From Sphingomonas sp. (GTDB taxonomy: Bacteria; Pseudomonadota; Alphaproteobacteria; Sphingomonadales; Sphingomonadaceae): a stretch of 52,782 nucleotides of DNA. Both the position numbers and the translations under genes were made by a program. Of this stretch, positions 17,590-25,729 are shown in pieces (positions within the stretch are counted from its first letter, which is position 1; every line of letters starts with the position of its first letter). The notes beneath the pieces were generated by a model. The model did not search any database. It was not told the DNA's origin and saw nothing but the letters and a program-made list of their open reading frames with translations. The stretch covers positions 1-52,782 of the forward strand of contig NZ_JAIESM010000017.1 of assembly GCF_019746015.1 (NCBI RefSeq), written 5' to 3'.

Positions 17590-17846
17590 TGGCGCTCGAC
17601 ATCCTCTATTTCGCCTGGGTGCGCGAGGCGGTGGGCCGGGGGGCGGAAACGCGCGATCCGCCCGCAGACGTGACCACCGTCGCCGCGCTGATCGACTGGC
17701 TGCGGCGGCAAAGCGCCGCGCATGAGGCAGCGCTCGCCGATGTCACAAGGCTGCGCGCGGCGGTCGATCAGCAGTTCGTGCCGCTCGACGCCTCGATCAT
17801 CGGCGCGCGCGAAGTCGCGCTGTTCCCGCCGGTGACGGGCGGATGA
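17589..17846 (+). CDS. moaD: Molybdopterin synthase small subunit (sulfur carrier)
   Basis: An 85-residue ubiquitin-fold sulfur carrier. The C-terminal Gly-Gly (VTGG), needed for adenylation and thiocarboxylation by MoeB, is intact and terminal. FAWVREAVGRG near the start and VALFPPVTGG at the end are family features. The thiocarboxylated form donates sulfur to cyclic pyranopterin monophosphate within the MoaD-MoaE complex. The gene overlaps pgsA by one base and moaE by four (ATGA), fitting equimolar synthesis with its partner. Confidence 0.93.
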   Translation: MALDILYFAWVREAVGRGAETRDPPADVTTVAALIDWLRRQSAAHEAALADVTRLRAAVDQQFVPLDASIIGAREVALFPPVTGG

Positions 17847-18280
17847 TCCGCGTCATCCTGCCCACCGCGCCGATCGATGTGGCGGCCGAGCTGGCCCACA
17901 TCGAAGGCGCCGGCGCCGGGGCGGTGGCGAGCTTTACCGGGCTGGTGCGCGCCGATGATGGCGTGCTCGCGCTGGAGCTGGAACATTATCCCGGCGCGAC
18001 CGATGCCGCGCTGCTGCGGCTGGCCCAGACGGCGGCCGAGCGGTGGCAGCTGATCGCCGCGACAATCATCCACCGCGTCGGGCGGATGGTGCCGGGCGAC
18101 CGCATCGTCTTTGTCGCCACCGCCGCCCGCCACCGCGCCGCCGCGCTGGATGCGTGCGCCTTCCTGATCGACCGGCTGAAGACCGACGCCCCGTTCTGGA
18201 AGCGTGAGGAGCTGGCCGATGGTGCGCGCTGGGTGGCGCCGCGCGCGGCCGATGACGACGCGGCGCGGCGCTGGGAATAG
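17843..18280 (+). CDS. moaE: Molybdopterin synthase catalytic subunit
   Basis: A 145-residue large subunit that, with MoaD, inserts the dithiolene sulfurs to form molybdopterin. Typical features are GAVASFTGLVR near residue 30, LELEHYPG, IIHRVGRMVPGD and the C-terminal FLIDRLKTDAPFWKRE, which carries the catalytic lysines (family knowledge: Lys119 and Lys126 in E. coli). It starts in the ATGA overlap with moaD and ends 6 bp before the convergent fasciclin gene, with no obvious terminator between them. Confidence 0.94.
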   Translation: MIRVILPTAPIDVAAELAHIEGAGAGAVASFTGLVRADDGVLALELEHYPGATDAALLRLAQTAAERWQLIAATIIHRVGRMVPGDRIVFVATAARHRAAALDACAFLIDRLKTDAPFWKREELADGARWVAPRAADDDAARRWE

Positions 18281-18286
18281 GGGCGC

Positions 18287-18913
18287 TTATTTCAGCTTCG
18301 GCACCAGCACGCCGTTGACGACATGAACATAGCCGTTCGACTGTTTGACATCGGCCAGCTCGATATAGCTGGTATTGCCGCTGACATCGGTCAGCTTGAT
18401 CGCCGGCCCCTGCCGCTCGACGGTGATCGGCTGGCCGGCGACGCTGGTCAGCACCGCCTTGCCGCCGCCCGTGGTCACCATCTCGTCCAGCTTTTCCAGC
18501 GTCACCTCGCCGGCCACGACATGATAGGTCAGCACCTTTTTCAGCGCTTCCTTGTTGGCGGGCTTCAGCAGCGCATCGACCACGCCCGGCGCCAGCCGGC
18601 CAAACGCATCATTGGTCGGCGCGAAGACGGTGAACGGCCCCGGGCCGGACAATGTCGCCACCAGATCGGCGGCCTTCACCGCGGTAACCAGCGTGGTCAG
18701 CGTGCTGGCGGCGCTGGCATTTTCGACGATCGTTCTGGTCGGCAGCATCGGGGCGCCGCCAACCACGGGGGCGCCAGTGTCGGCAGCAGGCGGCTGCTGC
18801 GGCATGCCCGTCGCTGATTGCGGCGGCGTGGCGGGCGCCGTCTGGGCGAACGCGGGCGCCATCAGCGCGATCAGGCCGGCGGCGGCAAGCGCCGGAAGCT
18901 TGGCAACAGTCAT
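18287..18913 (-). CDS. Secreted fasciclin (FAS1) domain protein
   Basis: A 208-residue exported protein. A signal peptide covers about 1-23 (LPALAAAGLIALMAPAFA), followed by a Pro/Ala-rich linker to about residue 50 and one FAS1 domain. FAS1 motifs seen are GPGPFTVFAPTNDAFGRL and the second conserved box LTYHVVAGEVT, ending in VNGVLVPKL. FAS1 domains mediate adhesion or protein-protein contact at the surface; the partner is unknown. It is convergent with moaE and lies 105 bp from the end of oxyR on the same strand. Confidence 0.9.
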   Translation of the reverse strand: MTVAKLPALAAAGLIALMAPAFAQTAPATPPQSATGMPQQPPAADTGAPVVGGAPMLPTRTIVENASAASTLTTLVTAVKAADLVATLSGPGPFTVFAPTNDAFGRLAPGVVDALLKPANKEALKKVLTYHVVAGEVTLEKLDEMVTTGGGKAVLTSVAGQPITVERQGPAIKLTDVSGNTSYIELADVKQSNGYVHVVNGVLVPKLK

Positions 18914-19018
18914 GTCCTACTCCTTATAACCATGCCGCAGAACCGATGCGGCATCAGCAGCTACGCGGCTGTGGCGGCTGGGTTGCGCGCGCGCAAGCCA
19001 AACGGGGGTGGGCGGTGC

Positions 19019-19918
19019 TCAGGGCGCGGCCGTCAGCATGTCAGCCAGCAGCTGAAAGTCGCGCTCGCGCGGGCTCGCCCGGCGCCAGGCCAGCGCGATC
19101 GCGCGTGTCGAATGCTCCGCCGCGAGTGGCCGCGCCGCCACCCCGGTCTGGTTCAGAATACCTGCCTTCAGCGCCATTTCCGGCAGGATCGTCACCCCCA
19201 GCCCGTTGTCGACCATCTGCACGATGGTGTGGAGCGAGGTGCCCATCATCATCGCCTCGGCGCGCAGTTCGGGCCGGTTGCACGCGGCCAGTGCGTGCTC
19301 CTTCAGACAATGCCCGTCCTCCAGCAGCAGCAGCCGCTTCTCGTCGATGTCGGTGGCGGCATAGCTGTCTGCCTCTACCGCGCCCTCGCTTTCGGGAAAG
19401 GCGACATAGAGCGGTTCGTGGAACAGCGTGCGCGTCGCCACGTCGCCACAGGCATAGGGCAGCGCGAGCAGCACGCAGTCGGTGCGGCCATTGTGCAACC
19501 CTTCGCACGCGGTGCCGCTCGGCTCCTCGCGCAGGTAGAGCTTCAGCTGCGGATATTCGGCGCGCAGCCGGGGCAGGATGCGCGGCAGCAGGAAGGGCGC
19601 GATGGTGGGAATGACGCTGAGCCTGAGATCACCCGATAGCGGCTGACCCGAAGCGCGGACCAGATCGCCCAGCTCTTCCGCCTCGCGCAGCACCCGGCGC
19701 GCCTTGTCGGCAATCCGCTCACCCAGCGGCGTGAAGCGCACTACCCGGCGGGTGCGCTCCACCAGCACCACGTCGATCAGCGTTTCCAGCTCGCGCAAGC
19801 CAGCCGACAGTGTCGACTGGGTCACGAAACATGCCTCCGCCGCGCGGCCGAAATGGCCATGGTCGCGCAGCGCCACCAGATATTGCAGCTGCTTCAGCGT
19901 GGGCAGATAGACGGTCAT
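19019..19918 (-). CDS. oxyR: LysR-type peroxide sensor OxyR
   Basis: A 299-residue LysR regulator. The N-terminal winged HTH (3-60) has FGRAAEACFVTQSTLSAGLRELE. The effector domain carries DGHCLKEHALAAC, with Cys204 and Cys213 nine residues apart exactly like the redox pair Cys199/Cys208 of E. coli OxyR, so I call OxyR rather than a generic LysR. It senses H2O2 by disulfide formation and activates antioxidant genes. A perfect palindrome two bases upstream of its ATG (19920-19940) suggests autoregulation. It is divergent from cysE with 177 bp between starts. Confidence 0.9.
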   Translation of the reverse strand: MTVYLPTLKQLQYLVALRDHGHFGRAAEACFVTQSTLSAGLRELETLIDVVLVERTRRVVRFTPLGERIADKARRVLREAEELGDLVRASGQPLSGDLRLSVIPTIAPFLLPRILPRLRAEYPQLKLYLREEPSGTACEGLHNGRTDCVLLALPYACGDVATRTLFHEPLYVAFPESEGAVEADSYAATDIDEKRLLLLEDGHCLKEHALAACNRPELRAEAMMMGTSLHTIVQMVDNGLGVTILPEMALKAGILNQTGVAARPLAAEHSTRAIALAWRRASPRERDFQLLADMLTAAP

Positions 19919-19919
19919 C

Positions 19920-19940
19920 TTAATCGCCTATGTCGATTAA
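19920..19940. promoter_or_regulatory. Palindromic LysR/OxyR-type operator at oxyR start
   Basis: TTAATCG, seven bases, CGATTAA: a perfect 7-7-7 palindrome with the T-N11-A core expected for LysR-type regulators. It begins two bases upstream of the oxyR ATG, so bound protein would block oxyR transcription or translation initiation. Its position fits negative autoregulation and possibly control of the divergent cysE. That OxyR binds here is inferred. Confidence 0.6.
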
Positions 19941-20095
19941 TTTCGTCGTATTAAATGATTCCGTCCGCAAAGGCCACCCCGGAATGCGCCACTTCGGGGC
20001 AGGTGGCGCGGTCGTGCCGGGTGGGGATCATGGGGGTTATGGCAATCCGCCCCCCGGCCCCCTAAATTGGCGCCCGCTGCACAAAGGGGTTCTGC

Positions 20096-20788
20096 ATGGT
20101 CGCCCGGCTGATTGCCTATCTTGATTCGGTGAAGGCGCGCGATCCGGCGCCGCGTTCGCGCTGGGAAATCCTGCTTTATCCGGGCGTTCACGCGCTCATC
20201 TGGCACCGGCTGGCGCATGCGCTGTTCCGTGCGCGGCTCTATTTCCTGGCGCGCGCGGTCAACCATCTGTCGCGCTTTCTGACGTCGATCGACATCCATC
20301 CGGGGGCCAGGATCGGGCGCAATTTCTTCATCGATCATGGCTTTACCGTGATCGGCGAGACGGCGGAGATCGGCGACAACGTAACCATTTATCAAAGCGT
20401 CACCCTGGGCGGCACCAACCCCACCAGCGGGGTTGCCGGCAAGCGCCACCCGACGATCGAGGACGGGGTCATCATCGGCGCGGGCGCGCAGGTGCTGGGG
20501 CCGATCACGGTGGGCGCCGGCGCGCGCATCGGCGGCAATGCGGTGGTCACGCGCGATGTGGTGCCCGGCGCGGTGATGGTCGGCATTCCCGCGCGGCCGA
20601 CGGTGATCGAAGGGGGCAAGGCCGATCCCGCCTTCATTCCCTATGGCACGCCGTGCCGCGACATGTTTGATCCCGAAACGCAGAAGCTGGAACTGCTGCG
20701 CTGCGAGGTGGAGCAGTTGCGCAAACAGGTGGCCGCGCTGATCGACGAACGCGACAGCGCCCGCGAGGAGCAGCGCGACCGCGCCTGA
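20096..20788 (+). CDS. cysE: Serine O-acetyltransferase
   Basis: Acetylates serine with acetyl-CoA, the first step of cysteine synthesis. The 230-residue protein has a short helical N-terminal domain ([18 protein letters not shown]) and the left-handed beta-helix hexapeptide repeats with [18 protein letters not shown] and [15 protein letters not shown]. Residues past 185 form a charged coiled coil ([21 protein letters not shown]), longer than in many homologues and without a recognisable C-terminal CysK-binding Ile. The ATG at 20096 follows AAAGGGG. The stop overlaps the DUF2794 start (TGATG). A 7-bp hairpin (GCGCCAC/GTGGCGC, 19986-20009) lies in the leader region. Confidence 0.93.
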   Translation: MVARLIAYLDSVKARDPAPRSRWEILLYPGVHALIWHRLAHALFRARLYFLARAVNHLSRFLTSIDIHPGARIGRNFFIDHGFTVIGETAEIGDNVTIYQSVTLGGTNPTSGVAGKRHPTIEDGVIIGAGAQVLGPITVGAGARIGGNAVVTRDVVPGAVMVGIPARPTVIEGGKADPAFIPYGTPCRDMFDPETQKLELLRCEVEQLRKQVAALIDERDSAREEQRDRA

Positions 20789-21135
20789 TGGGCACGATCA
20801 CGCCCTTTCCCGGCGCGGGCGGCCGCGTGGCGGCGCAGATCGGGTTCGACCGGGTGGAACTGACCCGCATCCTCGATCTCTATGGCCGCATGGTCGCCGC
20901 CGGCCATTGGCGCGATTATGCGATCGAGCTGGGCCAGGACGCAGCGATCTTCGCCGCGTTCCGCCGTGCCGCCGAACGGCCCGAATATCGCATCGAAAAG
21001 CGCCCGGCGCTGCGCCAGCGCCAGGGGCAATGGAGCCTGATCGGCGAACATGGCGTGGTGCTGAAGCGCGGGCACGATCTGGCGCCGGTGCTGGCGCCCA
21101 TCGAACGGCGGCTGCTGAAGCTGATTCAGGAATAG
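20788..21135 (+). CDS. DUF2794 family protein
   Basis: A 115-residue cytosolic protein common in alphaproteobacteria (DUF2794). It opens with ITPFPG, then FDRVELTRILDLYGRMVAAGHWRDYAI, and has RIEKRPALRQRQGQWSLIGEHG in the second half. Function is unknown. The start shares one base with the cysE stop, so translation is coupled. Downstream lie a solo repeat arm and a convergent terminator. Confidence 0.85.
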   Translation: MGTITPFPGAGGRVAAQIGFDRVELTRILDLYGRMVAAGHWRDYAIELGQDAAIFAAFRRAAERPEYRIEKRPALRQRQGQWSLIGEHGVVLKRGHDLAPVLAPIERRLLKLIQE

Positions 21136-21148
21136 ATTTGGTTGAAAC

Positions 21149-21168
21149 GGGGAGCGGGCCGGTGCCGT
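21149..21168 (+). repeat. Solo arm related to the large dispersed hairpin family
   Basis: GGGGAGCGGGCCGGTGCCGT at 21149-21168 matches the outer part of the right arm of the palindrome at 40311-40386, including the flanking CCGT. The partner arm and the 14-nt loop are absent, so this looks like a decayed or partial copy. It sits 13 bp after the DUF2794 stop, a position comparable to the full-length elements after gene ends. Confidence 0.5.
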
Positions 21169-21190
21169 TTGAGCGCAGCTCAAAAGATCT

Positions 21191-21221
21191 TACCGGGCGG
21201 CCACGGCGGGGCCGCCCGGTA
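21191..21221 (-). terminator. Strong hairpin terminator between convergent genes
   Basis: TACCGGGCGGCC (21191-21202) and GGCCGCCCGGTA (21210-21221) form a perfect 12-bp stem with a 7-nt loop. On the minus strand it is followed by AAGATCTTTTGAG, a weak T-tract, so it mainly serves the SDR gene ending at 21230. It may also stop cysE-DUF2794 transcripts. A smaller hairpin TTTGAGC/GCTCAAA (21168-21184) adjoins it. Confidence 0.75.
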
Positions 21222-21229
21222 TCGCCGGC

Positions 21230-22129
21230 TTACTGGCCCTGCAGCCGCTTCATGATGATCATCGACTGTTCAGCGCCTGAGGCCGGGGTGATTTCCCCGG
21301 TGCGATCGGTGATTGTCGCCCAGTGCGCGGCCACGCCTTCGGGCGACAGTTCGTCCCCGGTCAACAGCTTGCCCTGTGTCAGCGTGACATAGCTGGCCTG
21401 GAACACGCCCGCGCCCGCGCCGACAATCTGGTTGGTCGGCGCGTCTTCGGAAACAAGGAACAGCGCCGCCGGCACCACCTTGTCCGGCGAGAAGGCGGCA
21501 AAGGCTTCCGCCGGGAACAGATCCTCGGTCATCCGCGTGCCGGCCACGGGCGCGATCGTGTTGACCTTGATGTTGTTCTTGGCGCCTTCAAGGTAGAGCG
21601 TCTTGGTGAGCCCGGCGAGGCCGAGCTTGGCCGCGCCGTAATTGGCCTGGCCGAAATTGCCGAACAGGCCGGTCGACGACGCGGTCATCAGGATGCGGCC
21701 GTAATTCTGCTCGCGCATCGTCTCCCACACCGCCTTGGTGCAGTTGGCCGAACCGTTCAGGTGGACATCGACGACGAAGCGGAAATCAGCCGGCTCCATC
21801 TTGGCAAAGCTCTTATCGCGCAGGACGCCGGCATTGTTGATGAGGATGTGGACGCCGCCCCAGCGTTCCTTGGCCTTGGCGACCATCTCGACCATCTGGT
21901 CGTAATCGGTCACCGAGCCGCCGTTCGACATCGCCTCGCCACCGGCGGCGGTGATTTCCTCAACCACTTTCAGCGCCGCGTCGCTGTGCCCGGTGCCGTC
22001 GCGCGCGCCGCCCAGATCGTTCACCACCACTTTCGCGCCGCGCCGGGCGAGTTCAAGCGCATAGGCGCGGCCCAGCCCGCCGCCGGCACCGGTAACGATG
22101 GCAACGCGATTGTCGAAACGGATGGTCAT
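21230..22129 (-). CDS. SDR oxidoreductase, 3-hydroxyacyl-CoA dehydrogenase (MFE-2 type)
   Basis: A 299-residue short-chain dehydrogenase. The cofactor motif TGAGGGLGR is near residue 14, NNAG with GVLRDKSF near 100, and catalytic Ser-Tyr-Lys in ASSTGLFGNFGQANYGAAK. The VVNDLGG(A) stretch and GVLRDKSFAKM are typical of the (3R)-hydroxyacyl-CoA dehydrogenase domain of eukaryotic multifunctional enzyme 2 and its bacterial relatives, pointing to acyl-CoA or steroid-like substrates. The ATG at 22129 has GGAGAGG 5 nt upstream; a TTG immediately before it is less likely. It is transcribed alone, with a 23-bp repeat array upstream and a hairpin terminator downstream. Confidence 0.85.
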   Translation of the reverse strand: MTIRFDNRVAIVTGAGGGLGRAYALELARRGAKVVVNDLGGARDGTGHSDAALKVVEEITAAGGEAMSNGGSVTDYDQMVEMVAKAKERWGGVHILINNAGVLRDKSFAKMEPADFRFVVDVHLNGSANCTKAVWETMREQNYGRILMTASSTGLFGNFGQANYGAAKLGLAGLTKTLYLEGAKNNIKVNTIAPVAGTRMTEDLFPAEAFAAFSPDKVVPAALFLVSEDAPTNQIVGAGAGVFQASYVTLTQGKLLTGDELSPEGVAAHWATITDRTGEITPASGAEQSMIIMKRLQGQ

Positions 22130-22179
22130 CAAAGCCTCTCCCTTGGATCGGAAACGCTGCTTCCTATTCGATTGGCCAG

Positions 22180-22271
22180 CCGGCGCAAGCCGGGTTCAGC
22201 TACCGGCGCAAGCCGGTCTCACGCGTCGGTGCAAGCCGGGTTCAGTTGCCGGCGCAAGCCGGGGTCAGTTA
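22180..22271. repeat. Four tandem 23-bp repeats with palindromic core
   Basis: Units start at 22180, 22203, 22226 and 22249, exactly 23 bp apart. Each has the core CCGGC-GCAA-GCCGG (a 5-bp-stem hairpin) followed by a variable GTTCAGTTA-like tail. Unit 3 has T instead of C at two positions and unit 2 has a diverged tail. The last unit includes the phoB stop codon (22265-22267). No unique spacers separate the units, so this is not a CRISPR array. It resembles a clustered REP-like sequence and lies between phoB and the SDR gene start. Confidence 0.85.
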
Positions 22272-22957
22272 CCGGCATCCAGCGCATAGCCGGCCGAGCG
22301 CACGGTGCGGATGATGTCGGGCCGGTCGCCGATATTGATCGCCTTGCGCAGCCGGCGGATATGCACGTCGACCGTGCGGCTTTCGATGTCGCTGTCATGC
22401 CCCCACACCGCATCGAGCAGGCGTTCGCGGCTGAACACCCAGCCGGGATGTTCGAGGAAATGCTTCAGCAGCCGGAATTCGGTGGGGCCGAGCGGCACCA
22501 CCTCGCCGCCGCGGCGCACCTTGTGCCCCACCGTGTCCATCTCGATATCGGCATAGACCAGCTGCTCGCCGGCGAGCGCCGGCCGCACCCGGCGCAGCAC
22601 CGCGCCCACGCGCGCGACCAGTTCGCGCGGGGAAAAGGGCTTGGTCACATAATCGTCCGCGCCCGTTTCCAGCCCGCGCACCCGGTCTTCCTCCTCGCCG
22701 CGCGCGGTAAGCATGATGATCGGGATGTTCGCGGTTTCCGGCATCCGCCGCAGCCGGCGGCATACCTCGATCCCCGACAGCCCCTCCACCATCCAGTCGA
22801 GCAGCACGATATCGGGCGTCGCTTCCTTGGCAAGCAGCAGGGCCTCCTCCCCATCGGGGGTCTGCTGGACGTCAAAATCCTCTCGCTTGAAGTGCCAAAC
22901 CAGCAGTTCGGCGAGCGAGGCATCGTCTTCCACAAGCAACATCTTGGCGCGGGCCAT
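22265..22957 (-). CDS. phoB: Phosphate regulon response regulator PhoB
   Basis: A 230-residue OmpR-family regulator. The receiver has VEDD near residue 10, phosphoacceptor Asp54 in LLDWMVEGLSG, and LTARGEEED and KPFSPREL. The C-terminal winged helix has LGPTEFRLLKHFLEHPGWVFSRE and SRTVDVHIRRLRKAI, diagnostic of PhoB. Phosphorylated PhoB binds Pho boxes such as the one upstream of pstS. Two adjacent ATGs (22960 and 22957) are possible; the second has better spacing to AAGAGGA. Last gene of the phoR-pst operon, 15 bp after phoU. Confidence 0.95.
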   Translation of the reverse strand: MARAKMLLVEDDASLAELLVWHFKREDFDVQQTPDGEEALLLAKEATPDIVLLDWMVEGLSGIEVCRRLRRMPETANIPIIMLTARGEEEDRVRGLETGADDYVTKPFSPRELVARVGAVLRRVRPALAGEQLVYADIEMDTVGHKVRRGGEVVPLGPTEFRLLKHFLEHPGWVFSRERLLDAVWGHDSDIESRTVDVHIRRLRKAINIGDRPDIIRTVRSAGYALDAGN

Positions 22958-22972
22958 CATGTCTTCCTCTTG

Positions 22973-23656
22973 TCAGACGCGCGGGGTCAGGCCCCGTTCG
23001 CGTTCTCCCATATGCACGCCGGTTGCGGCGTAAAACACCATTTCGGCGACATTGGTCGCATGGTCGCCGACGCGTTCCAGATTTTTGGCAACGAACAGCA
23101 GATGCGCCACCTGGCCGATGCTGGCCGGGTTCTCCATCATATAGGTCACCAGCACCCGGAACAGGCTGTTGTAGAAATCGTCGAGCGCGCGGTCGCTCTC
23201 GGTCACGCGGATGGCGGCCTGGGGGTCGCGCGCGGCAAAGGCGTCGAGCGCCTCATGCACCATCTGGCCGGCCATGTGCGCCATTGCGGGCAGCACCGAC
23301 AGCGGCTCGATATCGCCATGATCCTCGATCGCCTCCACCCGGCGGGCGATGTTCTTGGCATAATCGCCGATCCGCTCGACCACGCCGGCGATCTTCAACG
23401 CCGCCACCACTTCGCGCAGATCGTCGGCCAGCGGCGCGCGCAGTGCGATCAGCTGCACGGCGAGCCGTTCGACCTGCTGTTCGATGGCGTCGATCTGCTT
23501 GTCGCCGGCGACGATTGCCTGCGCCGCCTCCACATCGTGGCGCTTCAGCGCTTCCATCGAGCCGATGATGGCATGCTCCGCCAGCCCGCCCATCTGCGCG
23601 ATCAGCCCGCGCAGCTGGCCGATTTCCTCGTCAAACGCCTTTACCGTATGCTCCAC
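22973..23656 (-). CDS. phoU: Phosphate signalling protein PhoU
   Basis: A 227-residue all-helical cytosolic protein made of two similar three-helix bundles. The metal-binding repeats are visible as ERIGDYAKNIARR (first half) and ERVGDHATNVAEM (second half). PhoU links the Pst transporter to the PhoR/PhoB system and keeps PhoR inhibited when phosphate is plentiful. It sits between pstB and phoB in the usual order, with 19 bp to pstB. Confidence 0.95.
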   Translation of the reverse strand: MEHTVKAFDEEIGQLRGLIAQMGGLAEHAIIGSMEALKRHDVEAAQAIVAGDKQIDAIEQQVERLAVQLIALRAPLADDLREVVAALKIAGVVERIGDYAKNIARRVEAIEDHGDIEPLSVLPAMAHMAGQMVHEALDAFAARDPQAAIRVTESDRALDDFYNSLFRVLVTYMMENPASIGQVAHLLFVAKNLERVGDHATNVAEMVFYAATGVHMGERERGLTPRV

Positions 23657-23675
23657 CGGGTCACGCTCCTGCTAC

Positions 23676-24458
23676 TCAGCCGTAACGGCCGGTGATGTAA
23701 TCCTTGGTGCGCTCCTCGCGCGGATTGGTGAAAATGCTTGAGGTCGGGCCGTATTCGATCAGCTGCCCCAGATGGAAAAACGCCGTGCGCTGCGAAACGC
23801 GGGCGGCCTGCTGCATGTTGTGCGTGACGATGACGATGGCATAACGCCCCTTCAGCTCGTGAATCAGCTCCTCGATCTTGGCCGTGGCGATCGGGTCGAG
23901 TGCCGAGCAGGGCTCGTCCATCAGGATCACCTCGGGGTCCACCGCAATTGCCCGCGCAATGCACAGCCGCTGCTGCTGGCCGCCCGACAGCGCGGTGCCG
24001 CTGTCGCTCAGCCGGTCCTTCACTTCGTCCCACAGGCCGGCGCGGCGCAGCGACTGTTCGACGATCGCGTCCAGCTGTGCCCGGTTGCTGCCCAGCCCGT
24101 GGATGCGCGGGCCATAGGCAACATTCTCGTAGATCGATTTGGGGAAGGGGTTGGGTTTCTGGAACACCATGCCGACACGCGCGCGCAACTGCACCACGTC
24201 CATTGCCGGGGCATAGATGTCTTCGCCGTCCAGCCGGATGTCGCCCTGCGTCCGCGCGATGGGGATGGTGTCGTTCATCCGGTTGAGCGTGCGCAGGAAG
24301 GTGGACTTGCCACAGCCCGACGGGCCGATCAGCGCGGTGACATAGTCCAGCTCGACATTGATCGAGACATCGTTGATCGCCTGCTTGTCCCCATAGAACA
24401 CGTTCACGCGTGACGCGGTCATCTTGGGCGGGCGGGGGGGCATGGGGGTCTGCATCAC
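23676..24458 (-). CDS. pstB: Phosphate ABC transporter ATP-binding protein
   Basis: The 260-residue ATPase of the high-affinity phosphate importer. Walker A is GPSGCGKST, the ABC signature LSGGQQQR, Walker B VILMDEP with CSALDPIAT after it, and the switch histidine lies in [15 protein letters not shown]. The N terminus has a short Pro-rich extension before the conserved [12 protein letters not shown]. Its ATG lies inside the end of pstA (ATGA, 4-bp overlap). Confidence 0.96.
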   Translation of the reverse strand: MMQTPMPPRPPKMTASRVNVFYGDKQAINDVSINVELDYVTALIGPSGCGKSTFLRTLNRMNDTIPIARTQGDIRLDGEDIYAPAMDVVQLRARVGMVFQKPNPFPKSIYENVAYGPRIHGLGSNRAQLDAIVEQSLRRAGLWDEVKDRLSDSGTALSGGQQQRLCIARAIAVDPEVILMDEPCSALDPIATAKIEELIHELKGRYAIVIVTHNMQQAARVSQRTAFFHLGQLIEYGPTSSIFTNPREERTKDYITGRYG

Positions 24459-25729
24459 CAGCGGGTCTCGAAACGATTGCGCAGATAGACGGCAATCCCG
24501 TTCATCGCGAGCAGGAAGATGAGCAGGATGATGATCGCCGCGCTCGTTTTCGAAACGAAGGCGCGGTCCACCTCGTTCGACCAGAGGAAAATCTGCACCG
24601 GCAGCACGGTTGCCGGGTCGGTCAGCTTGTCGGGCGGCGTCGCGATGAAGGCGCGCATGCCGATCATCAGCAGCGGCGCGGTTTCGCCCAGCGCCCGCGC
24701 CATACCGATGATGGTGCCGGTCAGGATGCCCGGCATCGCCAGCGGCAGCACATGGTGGAACACCACCTGCACCGGGCTTGCCCCGATGCCGAGCGCCGCA
24801 TCGCGGATGGTCGGCGGCACCGCCTTGATCGCGTTGCGCGAGGCAATCACGATCACCGGCATCGTCATCAGCGCCAGCGTCATGCCGCCGACCAGCGCGG
24901 AAGAGCGCGGCAGATCGAACAGGCTGAGGAACACCGCCAGCCCCAGCAGGCCGAACATGATCGAGGGCACCGCCGCCAGATTGTTGATCGACACCTCGAT
25001 CAGGTCGGTCATCCAGTTGCGGGGGGCATATTCCTCCAGATAGATGGCCGACAGCACGCCGATGGGGAAGGCAAGCGCCAGCGTGACCGCCATCGTCAGC
25101 AGCGATCCTTTCAGCGCGCCCCAGATGCCGGCGGCAACCGGATCGCCCGAATCGCTCCCTTCCAGAAAGTGCCAGTCGACGGCGCTGGTCAGCCGGCCGG
25201 CGGCGCGCAGCCGGGTGACGGCGGCCTCTGCCTCCGGCGTGCCCAGCCCCTTGGCGGCAAGGTCGATCGCGGCGGATGCGGGCAGCGCGATGACGGTGCG
25301 GCGGTGGAGCAGATCGGGATCGGCCTTCAGCGCGTCGGCCAGCCGCGTCCAGCCGCTGGTCGAGATCAGCTGTTCGCCGCCCGGCCCCAGTGCTTTGACG
25401 GCTGCCACGGCGGCATAGTCGGGCAGTCCGGCCCCCGCCAGCGCCAGATCGGCGCCGGGGCCGCGCAGCCGGGCGGTGTCGAGCGGCAGATTGGCACGGG
25501 CAAAATCGACCGGCAGCAGAATCTGCGTCTGCACAAAGCCCTGCAGCCCGCTGGCCGCCATGCTGATCAGCAGAAAGGCGAGGAACCCGGCCGAGGCGAC
25601 CACCGCCCCCAGCCCGAACAGGCGGAAGCGGCGCTCCGCCGCATAGCGCCGGCGCACGCGCGCCTGCATTGCGGGCGCGCGCCAGTCGGTCGGCGCGCGG
25701 TCGGTGCCGAAGGGGCGGGGGCTATTCAT
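24455..25729 (-). CDS. pstA: Phosphate ABC transporter permease PstA
   Basis: A 424-residue inner-membrane permease. The C-terminal two-thirds has the binding-protein-dependent transport domain with about five helices and the EAA loop around [24 protein letters not shown]. The first about 190 residues hold one membrane helix and a long periplasmic segment, an extension commonly seen in alphaproteobacterial PstA. It pairs with PstC to form the channel. The start overlaps the end of pstC by 8 bp and the stop overlaps pstB by 4 bp. Confidence 0.93.
   Translation of the reverse strand: MNSPRPFGTDRAPTDWRAPAMQARVRRRYAAERRFRLFGLGAVVASAGFLAFLLISMAASGLQGFVQTQILLPVDFARANLPLDTARLRGPGADLALAGAGLPDYAAVAAVKALGPGGEQLISTSGWTRLADALKADPDLLHRRTVIALPASAAIDLAAKGLGTPEAEAAVTRLRAAGRLTSAVDWHFLEGSDSGDPVAAGIWGALKGSLLTMAVTLALAFPIGVLSAIYLEEYAPRNWMTDLIEVSINNLAAVPSIMFGLLGLAVFLSLFDLPRSSALVGGMTLALMTMPVIVIASRNAIKAVPPTIRDAALGIGASPVQVVFHHVLPLAMPGILTGTIIGMARALGETAPLLMIGMRAFIATPPDKLTDPATVLPVQIFLWSNEVDRAFVSKTSAAIIILLIFLLAMNGIAVYLRNRFETRW

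Noticed and set aside
22180..22271. CRISPR array
   Set aside because: Repeats are directly contiguous at 23 bp with no unique spacers, and no cas genes are present.
21323..23695. A 790-codon plus-strand frame spanning the SDR, phoB and phoU region
   Set aside because: It runs across three well-supported minus-strand genes and a tandem repeat array; no domain is recognisable.
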